A stretch of DNA of 64,000 nucleotides, taken from Aquificota bacterium (GTDB lineage Bacteria; Thermosulfidibacterota; Thermosulfidibacteria; Thermosulfidibacterales; B14-G1). The notes beneath the pieces were generated by a model that saw nothing but the letters and a program-made list of their open reading frames with translations, was not told where the DNA came from and did no database searches. Below, piece after piece: positions 45,544 through 53,734 of the stretch. Position 1 is the first letter of the stretch; each line of letters begins with the position of its first letter. The DNA lies in contig WFSL01000024.1 of NCBI GenBank assembly GCA_015486015.1, positions 1 through 64,000 of the forward strand. The letters run 5' to 3'. Made by a program: the position numbers and the translations under genes.

Positions 45544-46461
45544 TCAGGCGTTATAGAGTTGAAGTGCTAATTGTTCAATGTAGGGGCGATTCTCAAGTTT
45601 TGAGATCCAAGTAGTGGGAATGGCATCAATTCCAAGATATGCCCCAGAAATAGCCCCTGCCATAGCTCCAAGTGTGTCACGGTCACCGCCGTTTAACACT
45701 GCGCACATCAGGCAGTTTTTGTAAGAATCAGTATGGCGTAAAAAGGCATAGACCGCAAAAGGCATGGATTCGTGGATAGCAACGGATCTACCTATCTTGC
45801 TGGCGGCATCCGATGGTTGACTCCCTTTTGTGATAAGCTCCTTAATGAAGGCCATCTTGTTGCGGATCTCTCCTGTTTCTGCTGCCTCTATGAGAGATTC
45901 TATGAAGCTGCTGAGAGGAAAAGGCTTAGAGGGGTCCAATTCTAAGGCCTTTGCTATGGCCAAGGCCTGAATTGCTGCCCCATCTCTCCCTATGGGATGG
46001 GCATGGGTTACCTCTGCAGATAGTTTGGCCTTTTCTAAGATATCGGGCTTGCCGTGGAAAAAGATGCCCACTGGCACAATGCGCATTGCTGAGCCGTTCC
46101 CAAAAGACCCCTGCCCGCCAAAGAGGCTTTGAGCCGCCTCTTTATATGTGATCTTTTGGCGGCTCACCAGATCAAAGACCTTTGGGGGGCCAGGGGCATA
46201 CCCCCGCCACGGTTCTCTAAGGAAGTTGCGCCGGAAGGTCTCTCCTATATGCTCCTGGTCTATGTCCCCTTTTTCCAAGAGAGATTCGGCAAGGCCAATT
46301 GCCATGGCGGTATCGTCCGTGTATCTAAGTACTGTAGTGCGATCTATTATCTGAACAAGGGCATCCTCCCGAGAATAGCGAAAGGCCAGCTCCCCGATGG
46401 CATCACCCAGGGCGCTCCCTATCATCGCTCCCACGAATTTGCTTTTGAGATCAAGGGGCAT
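45544..46461 (-). CDS. ADP-ribosylglycohydrolase family protein (DraG/ARH3-like)
   Basis: A 305-residue protein. GAMIGSALGDAIGE near the N terminus, RYTDDTAMAIG (metal-binding TDDT) and the C-terminal GGDRDTLGAMAGAISGAYLG are the dinuclear magnesium-site motifs of the family. Members remove ADP-ribose from proteins, nucleic acids or O-acetyl-ADP-ribose; DraG reactivates nitrogenase reductase. The substrate here is unknown and no DraT is seen. It is divergent from the porin and double-cubane genes, which makes a regulatory link worth testing but unproven. Base composition is slightly richer in AT than the upstream operon. Confidence 0.88.
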   Translation of the reverse strand: MPLDLKSKFVGAMIGSALGDAIGELAFRYSREDALVQIIDRTTVLRYTDDTAMAIGLAESLLEKGDIDQEHIGETFRRNFLREPWRGYAPGPPKVFDLVSRQKITYKEAAQSLFGGQGSFGNGSAMRIVPVGIFFHGKPDILEKAKLSAEVTHAHPIGRDGAAIQALAIAKALELDPSKPFPLSSFIESLIEAAETGEIRNKMAFIKELITKGSQPSDAASKIGRSVAIHESMPFAVYAFLRHTDSYKNCLMCAVLNGGDRDTLGAMAGAISGAYLGIDAIPTTWISKLENRPYIEQLALQLYNA

Positions 46462-46522
46462 GAATCTCGACCTCTGACAAATCTATGATCACTTCTAATT
46501 TAGAATTTATCATGGAGAACTA

Positions 46523-46534
46523 CCAAATTCAAGA
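46523..46534 (+). repeat. Short partial match to the dispersed repeat
   Basis: CCAAATTCAAGA is identical to the core of the two repeats at 50.26 and 52.21 kb. At 12 bp it may be a truncated copy or chance. It lies in the 214-bp gap between the divergent DraG-like and porin genes. Confidence 0.25.
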
Positions 46535-46598
46535 TCAGTGTAGTTTTTGGACCTTTTAAGATCCCAATATACAGGAGGATTATTATTTAATAAATCAA

Positions 46599-46626
46599 TT
46601 TGATCTATTGGTTTTTTATATATAAA
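46599..46626 (+). promoter_or_regulatory. Predicted promoter of the porin-DCCP operon
   Basis: TTTGAT (46599-46604), 16 bp, TATAAA (46621-46626) inside an AT-rich gap. The predicted start is near 46633, about 43 nt before the porin ATG, which has AGGGGG 7 nt upstream. Confidence 0.45.
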
Positions 46627-46675
46627 AGTTTGGCTGGACCGTTAGGTCAGCATGAAATCTTGAGGGGGTGTGGGT

Positions 46676-48139
46676 ATGGAACAAGTGAAATGCACTGTGC
46701 CCAAGGCCCTAACAAAAAGGATAGGCCTTGTCTTGGTAATGTTGGTGTCCTTGGTGCTGATATTGGTAACGCAGAATATTTCCTTTGGTGCCGAGGTGGT
46801 GTTTGTGAATGCACCCAGGGAGACCTGGCCTAAGGAGAAGCTTACCTTAGGGACTGAGGCAAGACTCAGATACGAAAGCCTCCATAATTTTAATTTCCTT
46901 GGGTATGGTAATTCTGTCCCCGTTGGTAAGAAAAGGGACGATATCCTTCTTGGAAGATTAAGGGTTGGTGTTAATTACAAGTTTAGTGAAAGGTTAAGGG
47001 CCTCTTTATGGGGTTATCAGGCAAATGCCTGGGATTTCTCGATTCCTCTAAAGACCTTTAAAAACCCCATCTTTGGTATGGAAGATCAGCCATTCGAGGA
47101 CAGATTAGAGCTATACAAGGCTTATATTGAGGTGAGGCTTTTGGATAAACTCAAGCTCAAAGTGGGCAGACAACGGCTGGATTATGGGGATTTTAGAACG
47201 TTTGGCCTCTGTAACTGGACCAATACGGGTCCTTATCTTTGGGATGCAGTAAAGCTTTCATATGATTTTAACAGGGGCGATTTCATAGATATCTTTTATG
47301 GGAGAACCAAGATAAATGATTCAAAGAAATTCAGCTTAAACCACAGGCATGCCTTCAATGGCGTAGGCATGTACAGCAGCTTCAAGCTTCCCTTTTTAAA
47401 GGCAACAATCGAGCCTTTCTTCTCATACAAGGGGGATAATACAGATAAATACAGTGGTGAAAAAGGTGGGGAAGGAAGGCTGAACGAATACTATATAGGC
47501 GCCAGAATCTGGGGCAGAGACTTTTATAACTTCGATTATGATTTCTGGTTCTCTAAGGAGTTTGGAAGGAGAGGTCCAGACGGTATAGATGCTTATGCCT
47601 ATCATTTGCTTGTGGGTTATAATTTCAAAAATCTGTGGGCTAAGCCAAGGCTCAGTTTGGAGTTTACCTACTCCTCAGGGGATGACGACCCTGACGATGG
47701 GGACCATAAGACCTTCGATGTAGGGTATGGTGTGTGGGGTTCTTGGTATGGAAACCAATGGAGTTTCTTCCGTTGGAGGAACTTTCAAGACCTCCAGACA
47801 AACCTTGAGCTGTGGCCTGTTAAAGGGGTACACGTGGTTTTGGGTCTGCATAACTATTGGTTGGCAAAGAGGGAGGACGCCTGGTACCTGAATCCGCATC
47901 TCTATAGAGACCCTAAAGGCGATTCGGGTAGAAAGGTGGGGGAGACCTTCGATGTTACTGTTAATGTGAATTTAAGCAAGGTATTTCCAAATGCTTCTCT
48001 GCTTAAAGGCCACTTTTTGAGTGCTACCTATGGGCACTTCTTCCCCAGCGAGGTTCCACAAAATATGGCGGATGAGGAAAGTGGAGCAAACTGGTTTTAC
48101 ATCCAATGGGGTTTTAAGCGTTCATGGAAGATTCTCTGA
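46676..48139 (+). CDS. Outer-membrane porin of the alginate-export (AlgE-like) family
   Basis: A 487-residue outer-membrane barrel. A long signal peptide (hydrophobic about 16-36, ending SFGA) precedes TLGTEARLRYESLHNFNFLG and many alternating aromatic beta-strands. Landmarks of the alginate_exp family are LGRLRVGVNYKFSERLRA, KAYIEVRLLDKLKLKVGRQRLDYGD and DAVKLSYDF. Family porins pass organic anions or oligosaccharides; alginate itself is not implied. It is 12 bp upstream of the double-cubane gene and probably cotranscribed, suggesting substrate entry for that enzyme. The last residue is leucine rather than the usual phenylalanine. Confidence 0.8.
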   Translation: MEQVKCTVPKALTKRIGLVLVMLVSLVLILVTQNISFGAEVVFVNAPRETWPKEKLTLGTEARLRYESLHNFNFLGYGNSVPVGKKRDDILLGRLRVGVNYKFSERLRASLWGYQANAWDFSIPLKTFKNPIFGMEDQPFEDRLELYKAYIEVRLLDKLKLKVGRQRLDYGDFRTFGLCNWTNTGPYLWDAVKLSYDFNRGDFIDIFYGRTKINDSKKFSLNHRHAFNGVGMYSSFKLPFLKATIEPFFSYKGDNTDKYSGEKGGEGRLNEYYIGARIWGRDFYNFDYDFWFSKEFGRRGPDGIDAYAYHLLVGYNFKNLWAKPRLSLEFTYSSGDDDPDDGDHKTFDVGYGVWGSWYGNQWSFFRWRNFQDLQTNLELWPVKGVHVVLGLHNYWLAKREDAWYLNPHLYRDPKGDSGRKVGETFDVTVNVNLSKVFPNASLLKGHFLSATYGHFFPSEVPQNMADEESGANWFYIQWGFKRSWKIL

Positions 48140-48151
48140 GGAGGTAGGATT

Positions 48152-49423
48152 ATGGAAGACTACCATGGAATGTGGGCAGAGCTTGGTCTTGATTTAGAAA
48201 GACACGATGAGTTCTTAAAGGGTCTCGGCCCTGCTTACCAGGAAATATACCTGAGTCAGAGATTCAGGCCCAAGGGCATGGAGTACTTTGATTTCATCAC
48301 CTCTGAGGTTCATGGATTGAGGATTAAAGAGCTATTGGAGCTTAAAGAAAAGGGATGCAGGATTGTGGGTACCTTTTGTGTCTATGTGCCCGAGGAGATC
48401 GTCATGGCTACAAGTGGCGTATGGGTTGGTGTCTGTGGAGGCTCTCAGTTCTCTATTCCCGATGCTGAAACGACGCTACCCAGAAACCTGTGCCCCCTTA
48501 TCAAATCTGCCTTTGGATTCATGAAGGCCAAAGCCTCTCCCTACTATAGGGTCCCTGATCTATTTGTGGGTGAGGCTACCTGTGACGGGAAGAAGAAGGT
48601 ATGGGAGATATTTGGAAACTATGTGCCCTTCTACACCATGGAGATTCCCAATGCCAAAAATTATATGGGCAAAAGGCTATGGTTGGAGGAGGTGATAAAG
48701 TTCAAGGAGAAGATGGAGATGGAGTCTGGTATTTCCATCACCCCTGAAAGGTTAGAGGAGGGGATCCTGGCAGTAAATAGGAAAAGGAGGGCTTTGGCCA
48801 GGCTCTTCGACCTCAGAAAGGCTGATCCTCCTCCCATTAGCGGGAAGGATGCCCTCTTGGTGTCGCAGATCGCCTATTATGATGATCCCGAAAGGTTTGC
48901 CACAAAAGTGAATGACCTTTGCGACGAGCTGGAGGAAAGGGTGCAAAAGGGGATGGGTGTTGTAGAAAAAGGGACACCCAGGATCATGATTTCGGGCTGC
49001 CCATTTGCCCTTCCTTTCTGGAAGGTTCACCACATTGTTGAAAGCAGTAAAGCGGTTGTTGTTTGTGAAGAGAGCTGTGTGGGTACCAGATATTTCACCA
49101 ACCTGGTAGACGAGGGACTTCCCACATTAGAGGATAAGTTAGAGGCCATAGCCGAGCGCTATCTCAAGATAAACTGTAGCTGCTTTACTCCTAATGATGA
49201 AAGGATCGAAGAAATTGCACAATATGTTAAAGATTTTAAGGTTGATGGGGTCATTCTCTTTACCCTCCAGTTTTGCCTTACCTATAGCATAGAGTGTATT
49301 AAGGTACAGGAGGCCTTAAAGAAGCTCAGTGTTCCAGTGTTAGAGATAGAGACAGACTATGGGGAGCAAGATGTAGGGCAGTTGCAAACAAGGATAGAGG
49401 CGTTTATAGAGCAAATATTATAG
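48152..49423 (+). CDS. Double-cubane cluster protein (DCCP), 2-hydroxyacyl-CoA dehydratase HgdB superfamily
   Basis: A 423-residue HgdB/BcrC-superfamily reductase. Its cysteine layout fits DCCP rather than a dehydratase subunit: C76 (GTFCVYVPEE), C95, C114 (LCPLIKSAFGF), C144 (GEATCDGKKK), then C283 (SGCPFALP), C305, C309, C342, C344 and C375. The GEATCDGKKK and CPLIKS motifs are marks of the group. In Carboxydothermus DCCP holds an Fe8S9 double cubane and reduces small molecules such as acetylene with ATP-driven electrons from its reductase; the natural substrate is unknown. No second dehydratase subunit or CoA-transferase lies nearby, which argues against a HgdAB-type dehydratase. The activator gene follows 13 bp later. 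Confidence 0.8.
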   Translation: MEDYHGMWAELGLDLERHDEFLKGLGPAYQEIYLSQRFRPKGMEYFDFITSEVHGLRIKELLELKEKGCRIVGTFCVYVPEEIVMATSGVWVGVCGGSQFSIPDAETTLPRNLCPLIKSAFGFMKAKASPYYRVPDLFVGEATCDGKKKVWEIFGNYVPFYTMEIPNAKNYMGKRLWLEEVIKFKEKMEMESGISITPERLEEGILAVNRKRRALARLFDLRKADPPPISGKDALLVSQIAYYDDPERFATKVNDLCDELEERVQKGMGVVEKGTPRIMISGCPFALPFWKVHHIVESSKAVVVCEESCVGTRYFTNLVDEGLPTLEDKLEAIAERYLKINCSCFTPNDERIEEIAQYVKDFKVDGVILFTLQFCLTYSIECIKVQEALKKLSVPVLEIETDYGEQDVGQLQTRIEAFIEQIL

Positions 49424-49436
49424 GGGTTTTGATGGC

Positions 49437-50180
49437 ATGTTTGGTGGTATTGATATCGGCTCTCGGACAGTGAAGATTGTGATTATGGAGAATGGACATG
49501 TAAGGGATTTTCAGGTGATAAATAGCGGTCATGACCCTTATGCTCAGGCCTTTAAGCTAATAAATACCTATAAACCAAAAAGATTAGTGGCTACAGGATA
49601 CGGACGTCATGCCCTGGAGTTGGATCTTGCTCATAAGGTGATTACGGAGATAAAGGCCCATGCCATAGGCGCAAGGCATCTTTATCCCAGCTGCAGGACA
49701 GTGATTGATGTGGGGGGCCAGGATAGCAAGGTCATGTCCTTGAGTGAGAACGGGAAAGTTATGGATTTTAAGATGAATGATCGTTGTGCCGCTGGGACTG
49801 GAAGGTTCCTTGAGATTATGGCCAAAACCCTGGGGTTTTCAATAGAAGAGTTTGGTGAAGAGGCGTTATCCGCTCAGGAGTCGGTAAAGATAAACAGCAT
49901 GTGTACCGTCTTCGCAGAATCGGAGGTGATCTCTCTCATATCAAGGCGTGTACCTTTGTTGAGCATTGCCTTGGGCGTGCATGAGGCCATTGCGGATCGC
50001 ATCTCCTCTTTGGCTCACAGGGTGGAGGTCTTGTCCGATGTAGTCTTTACCGGAGGGGTGGCCAGGAACCCTTGTGTCCACAGGTTGTTGGAAGAGAGGC
50101 TTAGGCAGAGGATATTAGTGCCTCAACATCCGGAGATAGTGGGGGCTTTGGGTGCAGCTATTGAGGCAGAGACCATTTAA
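49437..50180 (+). CDS. ATP-dependent activator/reductase of the double-cubane protein (HgdC/BcrA-BadF family)
   Basis: A 247-residue ASKHA ATPase. FGGIDIGSRTVKIVI and VIDVGGQDSKVMSL are phosphate-binding motifs; C117 (NDRCAAGTGRFLEIM) and C156 (NSMCTVFAESEVISL) are the two cysteines that bind one 4Fe-4S cluster across the dimer. It hydrolyses ATP and sends low-potential electrons to its partner, a mechanism like that of nitrogenase Fe protein but of different fold. Its place right after the DCCP gene makes it the DCCP reductase. The ATG at 49437 gives the standard N terminus. No terminator is evident in the 172-bp gap that follows. Confidence 0.88.
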   Translation: MFGGIDIGSRTVKIVIMENGHVRDFQVINSGHDPYAQAFKLINTYKPKRLVATGYGRHALELDLAHKVITEIKAHAIGARHLYPSCRTVIDVGGQDSKVMSLSENGKVMDFKMNDRCAAGTGRFLEIMAKTLGFSIEEFGEEALSAQESVKINSMCTVFAESEVISLISRRVPLLSIALGVHEAIADRISSLAHRVEVLSDVVFTGGVARNPCVHRLLEERLRQRILVPQHPEIVGALGAAIEAETI

Positions 50181-50263
50181 GGCTGATCTGAGCGCTATGC
50201 TCCGGCCTTTGGAGAGTGCCTCGCGGGGCCTAACATCGGATTCATGGGAGTGGCACTTTTGCA

Positions 50264-50333
50264 GGCATTATAGGACACATCCGCCTGTAGTGATCCTTAT
50301 GGCGAGGAATTGCCAAATTCAATGGTAGACCCC
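50264..50333 (+). repeat. Dispersed repeat, copy 1 (about 70 bp)
   Basis: Direct copy of the repeat at 52206-52274, aligned from GGCATT to GACCCC with one indel. The most conserved blocks are GTAGTGATC and ATTGCCAAATTCAA. It lies 19 bp from the stop of the minus-strand synthetase gene. It resembles the short intergenic repeats mobilised by REP-type transposases; no transposase is in the window. Confidence 0.7.
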
Positions 50334-50352
50334 AAAACTGTTAGTCTCGACC

Positions 50353-52026
50353 TTACGTACCAGTCTCAAACAGATCTTTATATCTTTCGCGCAGTTCGTA
50401 TTTCTTTACTTTAGTCCCCACAGAAGTGGGTAACTGATCGAGAAAGACCACCTTTCTTGGTGTCTCAAAACCCGCCAGCTTTGCGCGGCAAAAATCAATC
50501 AGTTCTTGCTCAGTGGCGGTTTCTCCAGGTTTCAACACCACAGCGGCGACGACTGCTTCTCCCCAACGCCTATGTGGCACGCCAAACACAGCCGCTCTCT
50601 CTACCTTAGGGCACATCATCAACGCATTTTCGACACGAATGGTTGAGATGCTCTCGCCTCGAGATTTGATAATATCTTTGATCCGGTCTACCATGATTAT
50701 CAGGCCATTCTCGTCGTATTTACAGGCATCACCGCTGTGTAGCCACCCTCCACTAAAGGCTTTTTCTGTTGCTTCTTCGTTTTTATAATAGCCAGCCATC
50801 ATAACTGGGGACCGCATTACCTTTTCCCCCACTACACCTGGAGGGCAGGTATTCATGTCTTCATCGACAATTTTTGTGGCGTAAAATGGGTGCGTCATGC
50901 CAAGATAGTTCACTGTGGGCGAGTTTTTCTCATATTTATCGTAAAATTTATGATGCCATCCTCTGGTATCGTAGACACACTCAGTTTGTCCATCATAACT
51001 GAGAATCACAAGATCCCTACCAAAGATCTCTCTCAGCCTCTTATCAACGCTAGGGGGTAAAGGGCCCCATCCATACGAACACGTTCTGAGGAATCTCGTT
51101 TCGTACGTACCAGGATTCTTCTCGTATATCTCTGCTATTTTGGCGAAATCAGCAGGACTTCCAAATACGCTGGTGAGTTTCTCTCTTGTTATTGTGTCAA
51201 CTATGTGTTGGGGAGTTGGCAATCGAGTCATCACAGCCGTACCACCTGTTATATGGGCTGACAACATCATACCCTGAGCTGCAATGTGAAAAATAGGGTA
51301 ATAGATGCCTATTTTGTAATCTAACTCTGTCAAAACTCCTGCCCCCCGAGAGTGGGTCAAAGCATGACTAATGGCGCAAAAGTATAAGTATACATGGCTA
51401 ATCATAGCCCCCCTGGGCCACGCAGTGGTACCAGAAGTATACAATATCTCTGCAATATCATCGCCATGAATTCTTACATCTGGCTCATCCTTGGATTGTT
51501 TATCAATAAATTCATCAAAAGAGGAGCTCCCAGGAGCAACATCCCCTCCGATGGGAATAGTAACGCCAATATCGATTCCAGTGTTCTTAAGTGTTTCTTC
51601 GATCTTCTGAATAAATCGTGCTTCAACGACAGAAAAAGACGGTTCAGTTTGCTTGATGATGTAGCTTACAACATCGTCTGCAAGCATCACATTAATCGGT
51701 ACCAGCACCATTCCAGCCTTAAAGGTTCCAAGCTGAGAAATGTAATGTTCAGCACTGTTCAAAGCAAATGTGACGATTCTGTCTCCCCTTTTGAGTCCCC
51801 TTTCGAGCAAGGCGTTAGCAAACTGGTTTGCCTTTTCGTTGAGTTGTTTGTAAGTCAGCCTTTCGTTGTCCTTGAAAGCATATGCTCCTTGCCATGAGAC
51901 TAATGCTTCCTGATTGGGGCGGCTCCAAGTTATTCTTTCCGGGATGTCGCCTACTGCAATCCTATCCCATGGATGGTCGGCCCGTCTGTTGATCAGGCTT
52001 GTAACGTCAAATTTTATTTTTTTCAT
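50353..52026 (-). CDS. AMP-dependent acyl-CoA synthetase/ligase
   Basis: A 557-residue adenylate-forming enzyme from the ATG complementary to 52024-52026, which has AGGGGG at good spacing; a start at 52074 would add 16 unconserved residues. Core motifs: P-loop-like TSGTTAWPRGAMISH (glycine and lysine of the usual TTGxPKG are replaced by alanine and arginine), the YDGQTEC adenylate motif, SGDACKYDENG and the C-terminal SVGTKVKKYELRE lysine. It activates a carboxylic acid as acyl-AMP and acyl-CoA; the acid is unknown. An FNR-type site lies upstream. The gene is framed by the two repeats and is AT-richer than the envelope operon. Confidence 0.85.
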   Translation of the reverse strand: MKKIKFDVTSLINRRADHPWDRIAVGDIPERITWSRPNQEALVSWQGAYAFKDNERLTYKQLNEKANQFANALLERGLKRGDRIVTFALNSAEHYISQLGTFKAGMVLVPINVMLADDVVSYIIKQTEPSFSVVEARFIQKIEETLKNTGIDIGVTIPIGGDVAPGSSSFDEFIDKQSKDEPDVRIHGDDIAEILYTSGTTAWPRGAMISHVYLYFCAISHALTHSRGAGVLTELDYKIGIYYPIFHIAAQGMMLSAHITGGTAVMTRLPTPQHIVDTITREKLTSVFGSPADFAKIAEIYEKNPGTYETRFLRTCSYGWGPLPPSVDKRLREIFGRDLVILSYDGQTECVYDTRGWHHKFYDKYEKNSPTVNYLGMTHPFYATKIVDEDMNTCPPGVVGEKVMRSPVMMAGYYKNEEATEKAFSGGWLHSGDACKYDENGLIIMVDRIKDIIKSRGESISTIRVENALMMCPKVERAAVFGVPHRRWGEAVVAAVVLKPGETATEQELIDFCRAKLAGFETPRKVVFLDQLPTSVGTKVKKYELRERYKDLFETGT

Positions 52027-52148
52027 ATATACCCCCTTTGCACAATTTCCTCCAATCTCCTTTGTCCCCCTCAAAGGCCCTTCGCAAGTAGCACTTCACA
52101 GCTCTAAAACGGATTTCCGATGATCCTATCACCTTTGCCAAATAACTT

Positions 52149-52190
52149 TTATATATTGTGAGATTTAGATAAATTCTTGATATTAATCAA
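52149..52190 (-). promoter_or_regulatory. FNR/CRP-family operator and promoter of the acyl-CoA synthetase
   Basis: TTGAT-ATTA-ATCAA (52177-52190) is a perfect FNR-type inverted repeat. Downstream on the minus strand, at the spacing of a class II FNR promoter (box centred near -41.5), is a -10-like ATATAA/TATAAA at about 52148-52154. The predicted start is near 52142, leaving a leader of about 115 nt before the ATG at 52026. Confidence 0.6.
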
Positions 52191-52205
52191 GTCCCCATTC
52201 TTGTG

Positions 52206-52274
52206 GGCATTGTAGGGTATGTCCGCTTGTAGTGATCTTTGCGGCGAAAATTGCCAAATTCAAGACCTGACCCC
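52206..52274 (+). repeat. Dispersed repeat, copy 2 (about 70 bp)
   Basis: Second copy of the repeat at 50264-50333, same orientation, ending ACCTGACCCC only 5 bp from the stop codon of the next minus-strand ligase gene. The two copies therefore each follow a ligase gene. Confidence 0.7.
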
Positions 52275-52279
52275 CAGAT

Positions 52280-53734
52280 CTAAAGGAGTTCTGCCAGCCT
52301 TTTCTTGTCTATCTTTCCTACCGAATTCTTGGGGATCTCTTTTAGAACTATAAATTCTCTCGGGCGCTTGAAATCTGCCAACTTTTCTTTACAAATAGCC
52401 TTGAGTTTTTCAGTAATATCTTCACCACTTTCATCTGTAGGTGAGATGAATGCAACTGGTTGTTGGCCCAGTATCGTGTCTCTTCCCATTACACATACTT
52501 CTTTTAAAAGCCCAGTCTCCATGAGGACTTTTTCAATCTCGATTGGATATACATTTTCACCTTGAACAATTATCATGTCCCCCATCCTACCAAACAGGGT
52601 CAAGAAACCTTCTTTATCTAACTTCCCCAAGTCTCCCATCCTAAGATAATCACCAAAGAATGCACTCTTTGTGTCTGCATTAATGTAGCCCTTCATATAT
52701 CTGGGTCGTGTTACTACCTCTCCTACCTTACCCACTACGAATTTATTTTCATCTAAGATCTTCACTTCGACCCCTTTGACCGCCTTGCCAACCGTTTCTG
52801 AATGGGAGATGGCGTACTTATCATCTAAAATTGTTATTGTCCCACCTACTTCTGTTGATCCATAGAAATTGAATAATTTTATGTGAGGGAATCTTTTCTT
52901 GAGTGCCCTTATGACCTGAGGTCTCATAGGAGCACCTGCGTACCCGAATATTTTAGTTCCTAAAAGCTTGTACTTTTTTGATATGCCGGAAAGAATTAAA
53001 AGAGCAAAAATGGTTGGAGGGCCTAATAGCACATCTATACTATACTCTTCCAGAAGATGTGCCACATTTTGAGGCGTAGTATCGTTAGTTAATATGACGG
53101 TTTCACCCAGTATTATGGCGGGTATTAATTGATCCTCGCAACCTATCGCATGATATAAAGGTGCAGCTATCAGTTGCTTCATATCTGACTCGAATCCAAG
53201 ACCTTCGATCATTACATTTGCATAAAATAGGCTGTTTCTATTCGTATGTAAGACCCCTTTTGGAGTACCTGTTGTACCAGAAGTGAAGAGTATGAAAGCG
53301 TTTTCGCTCTTGGAAACTGGAGTTTCTCCGCTTATATCCAGCTCTTTTGCAATTTTTGCGTTTATCTTTGTAACTCTTTTTATACTACTTACTTTTCCCC
53401 CATAAATGGGATTCAATATAATCGCCTTCGATTGAGAAGCATCTATTATATATTTTATTTCTTCTGAAGTTAGGCGATTGTTTACAGGGACAGTTACCAT
53501 ACCCAATTTGTTTAGTGACAAAAGAGATATTACAAATTCTACCTGGTTATTTAAGAGTAGGGCTACGCTATCACCTTCGTTTAAACCGATCTCATTTTTT
53601 AGATAGTATGAGAATTTATCGACAAGTTTAGATATCTGGCCAAAGGTGAATCTGCTCTCATTGTCAACAACGAAAAGTTTGCTTTTATTTAACTGGCTAA
53701 TCTTATAAAACTGTTGATAGATTGACATATTCAT
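52280..53734 (-). CDS. AMP-dependent ligase loading the adjacent carrier protein (predicted)
   Basis: A 484-residue adenylate-forming enzyme. LFTSGTTGTPKGVLHTN is the canonical P-loop, FNFYGSTEVGGT the adenine site, YLRMGDLGKLDKEG the ribose-binding aspartate, and NSVGKIDKKRL the catalytic C-terminal lysine. It is shorter than the synthetase at 50-52 kb and only distantly similar. Its ATG overlaps the stop of the acyl carrier protein gene (ATGA at 53731-53734), so the likely acceptor is that carrier rather than CoA. The acid substrate is unknown. Clearly AT-rich compared with the core genes. It is the last gene of the four-gene cassette. Confidence 0.82.
   Translation of the reverse strand: MNMSIYQQFYKISQLNKSKLFVVDNESRFTFGQISKLVDKFSYYLKNEIGLNEGDSVALLLNNQVEFVISLLSLNKLGMVTVPVNNRLTSEEIKYIIDASQSKAIILNPIYGGKVSSIKRVTKINAKIAKELDISGETPVSKSENAFILFTSGTTGTPKGVLHTNRNSLFYANVMIEGLGFESDMKQLIAAPLYHAIGCEDQLIPAIILGETVILTNDTTPQNVAHLLEEYSIDVLLGPPTIFALLILSGISKKYKLLGTKIFGYAGAPMRPQVIRALKKRFPHIKLFNFYGSTEVGGTITILDDKYAISHSETVGKAVKGVEVKILDENKFVVGKVGEVVTRPRYMKGYINADTKSAFFGDYLRMGDLGKLDKEGFLTLFGRMGDMIIVQGENVYPIEIEKVLMETGLLKEVCVMGRDTILGQQPVAFISPTDESGEDITEKLKAICKEKLADFKRPREFIVLKEIPKNSVGKIDKKRLAELL

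Noticed and set aside
48152-50180. Reading the pair as 2-hydroxyacyl-CoA dehydratase or benzoyl-CoA reductase
   Set aside because: Only one HgdB-like subunit is present, without HgdA, BcrB/BcrD or CoA-transferase genes, and its cysteine motifs fit DCCP better.
50251-50263. TGGCAC followed by TTTTGCA, resembling a sigma-54 -24/-12 promoter
   Set aside because: The GG to GC distance is 7 nt instead of 10, and no plus-strand gene starts downstream.
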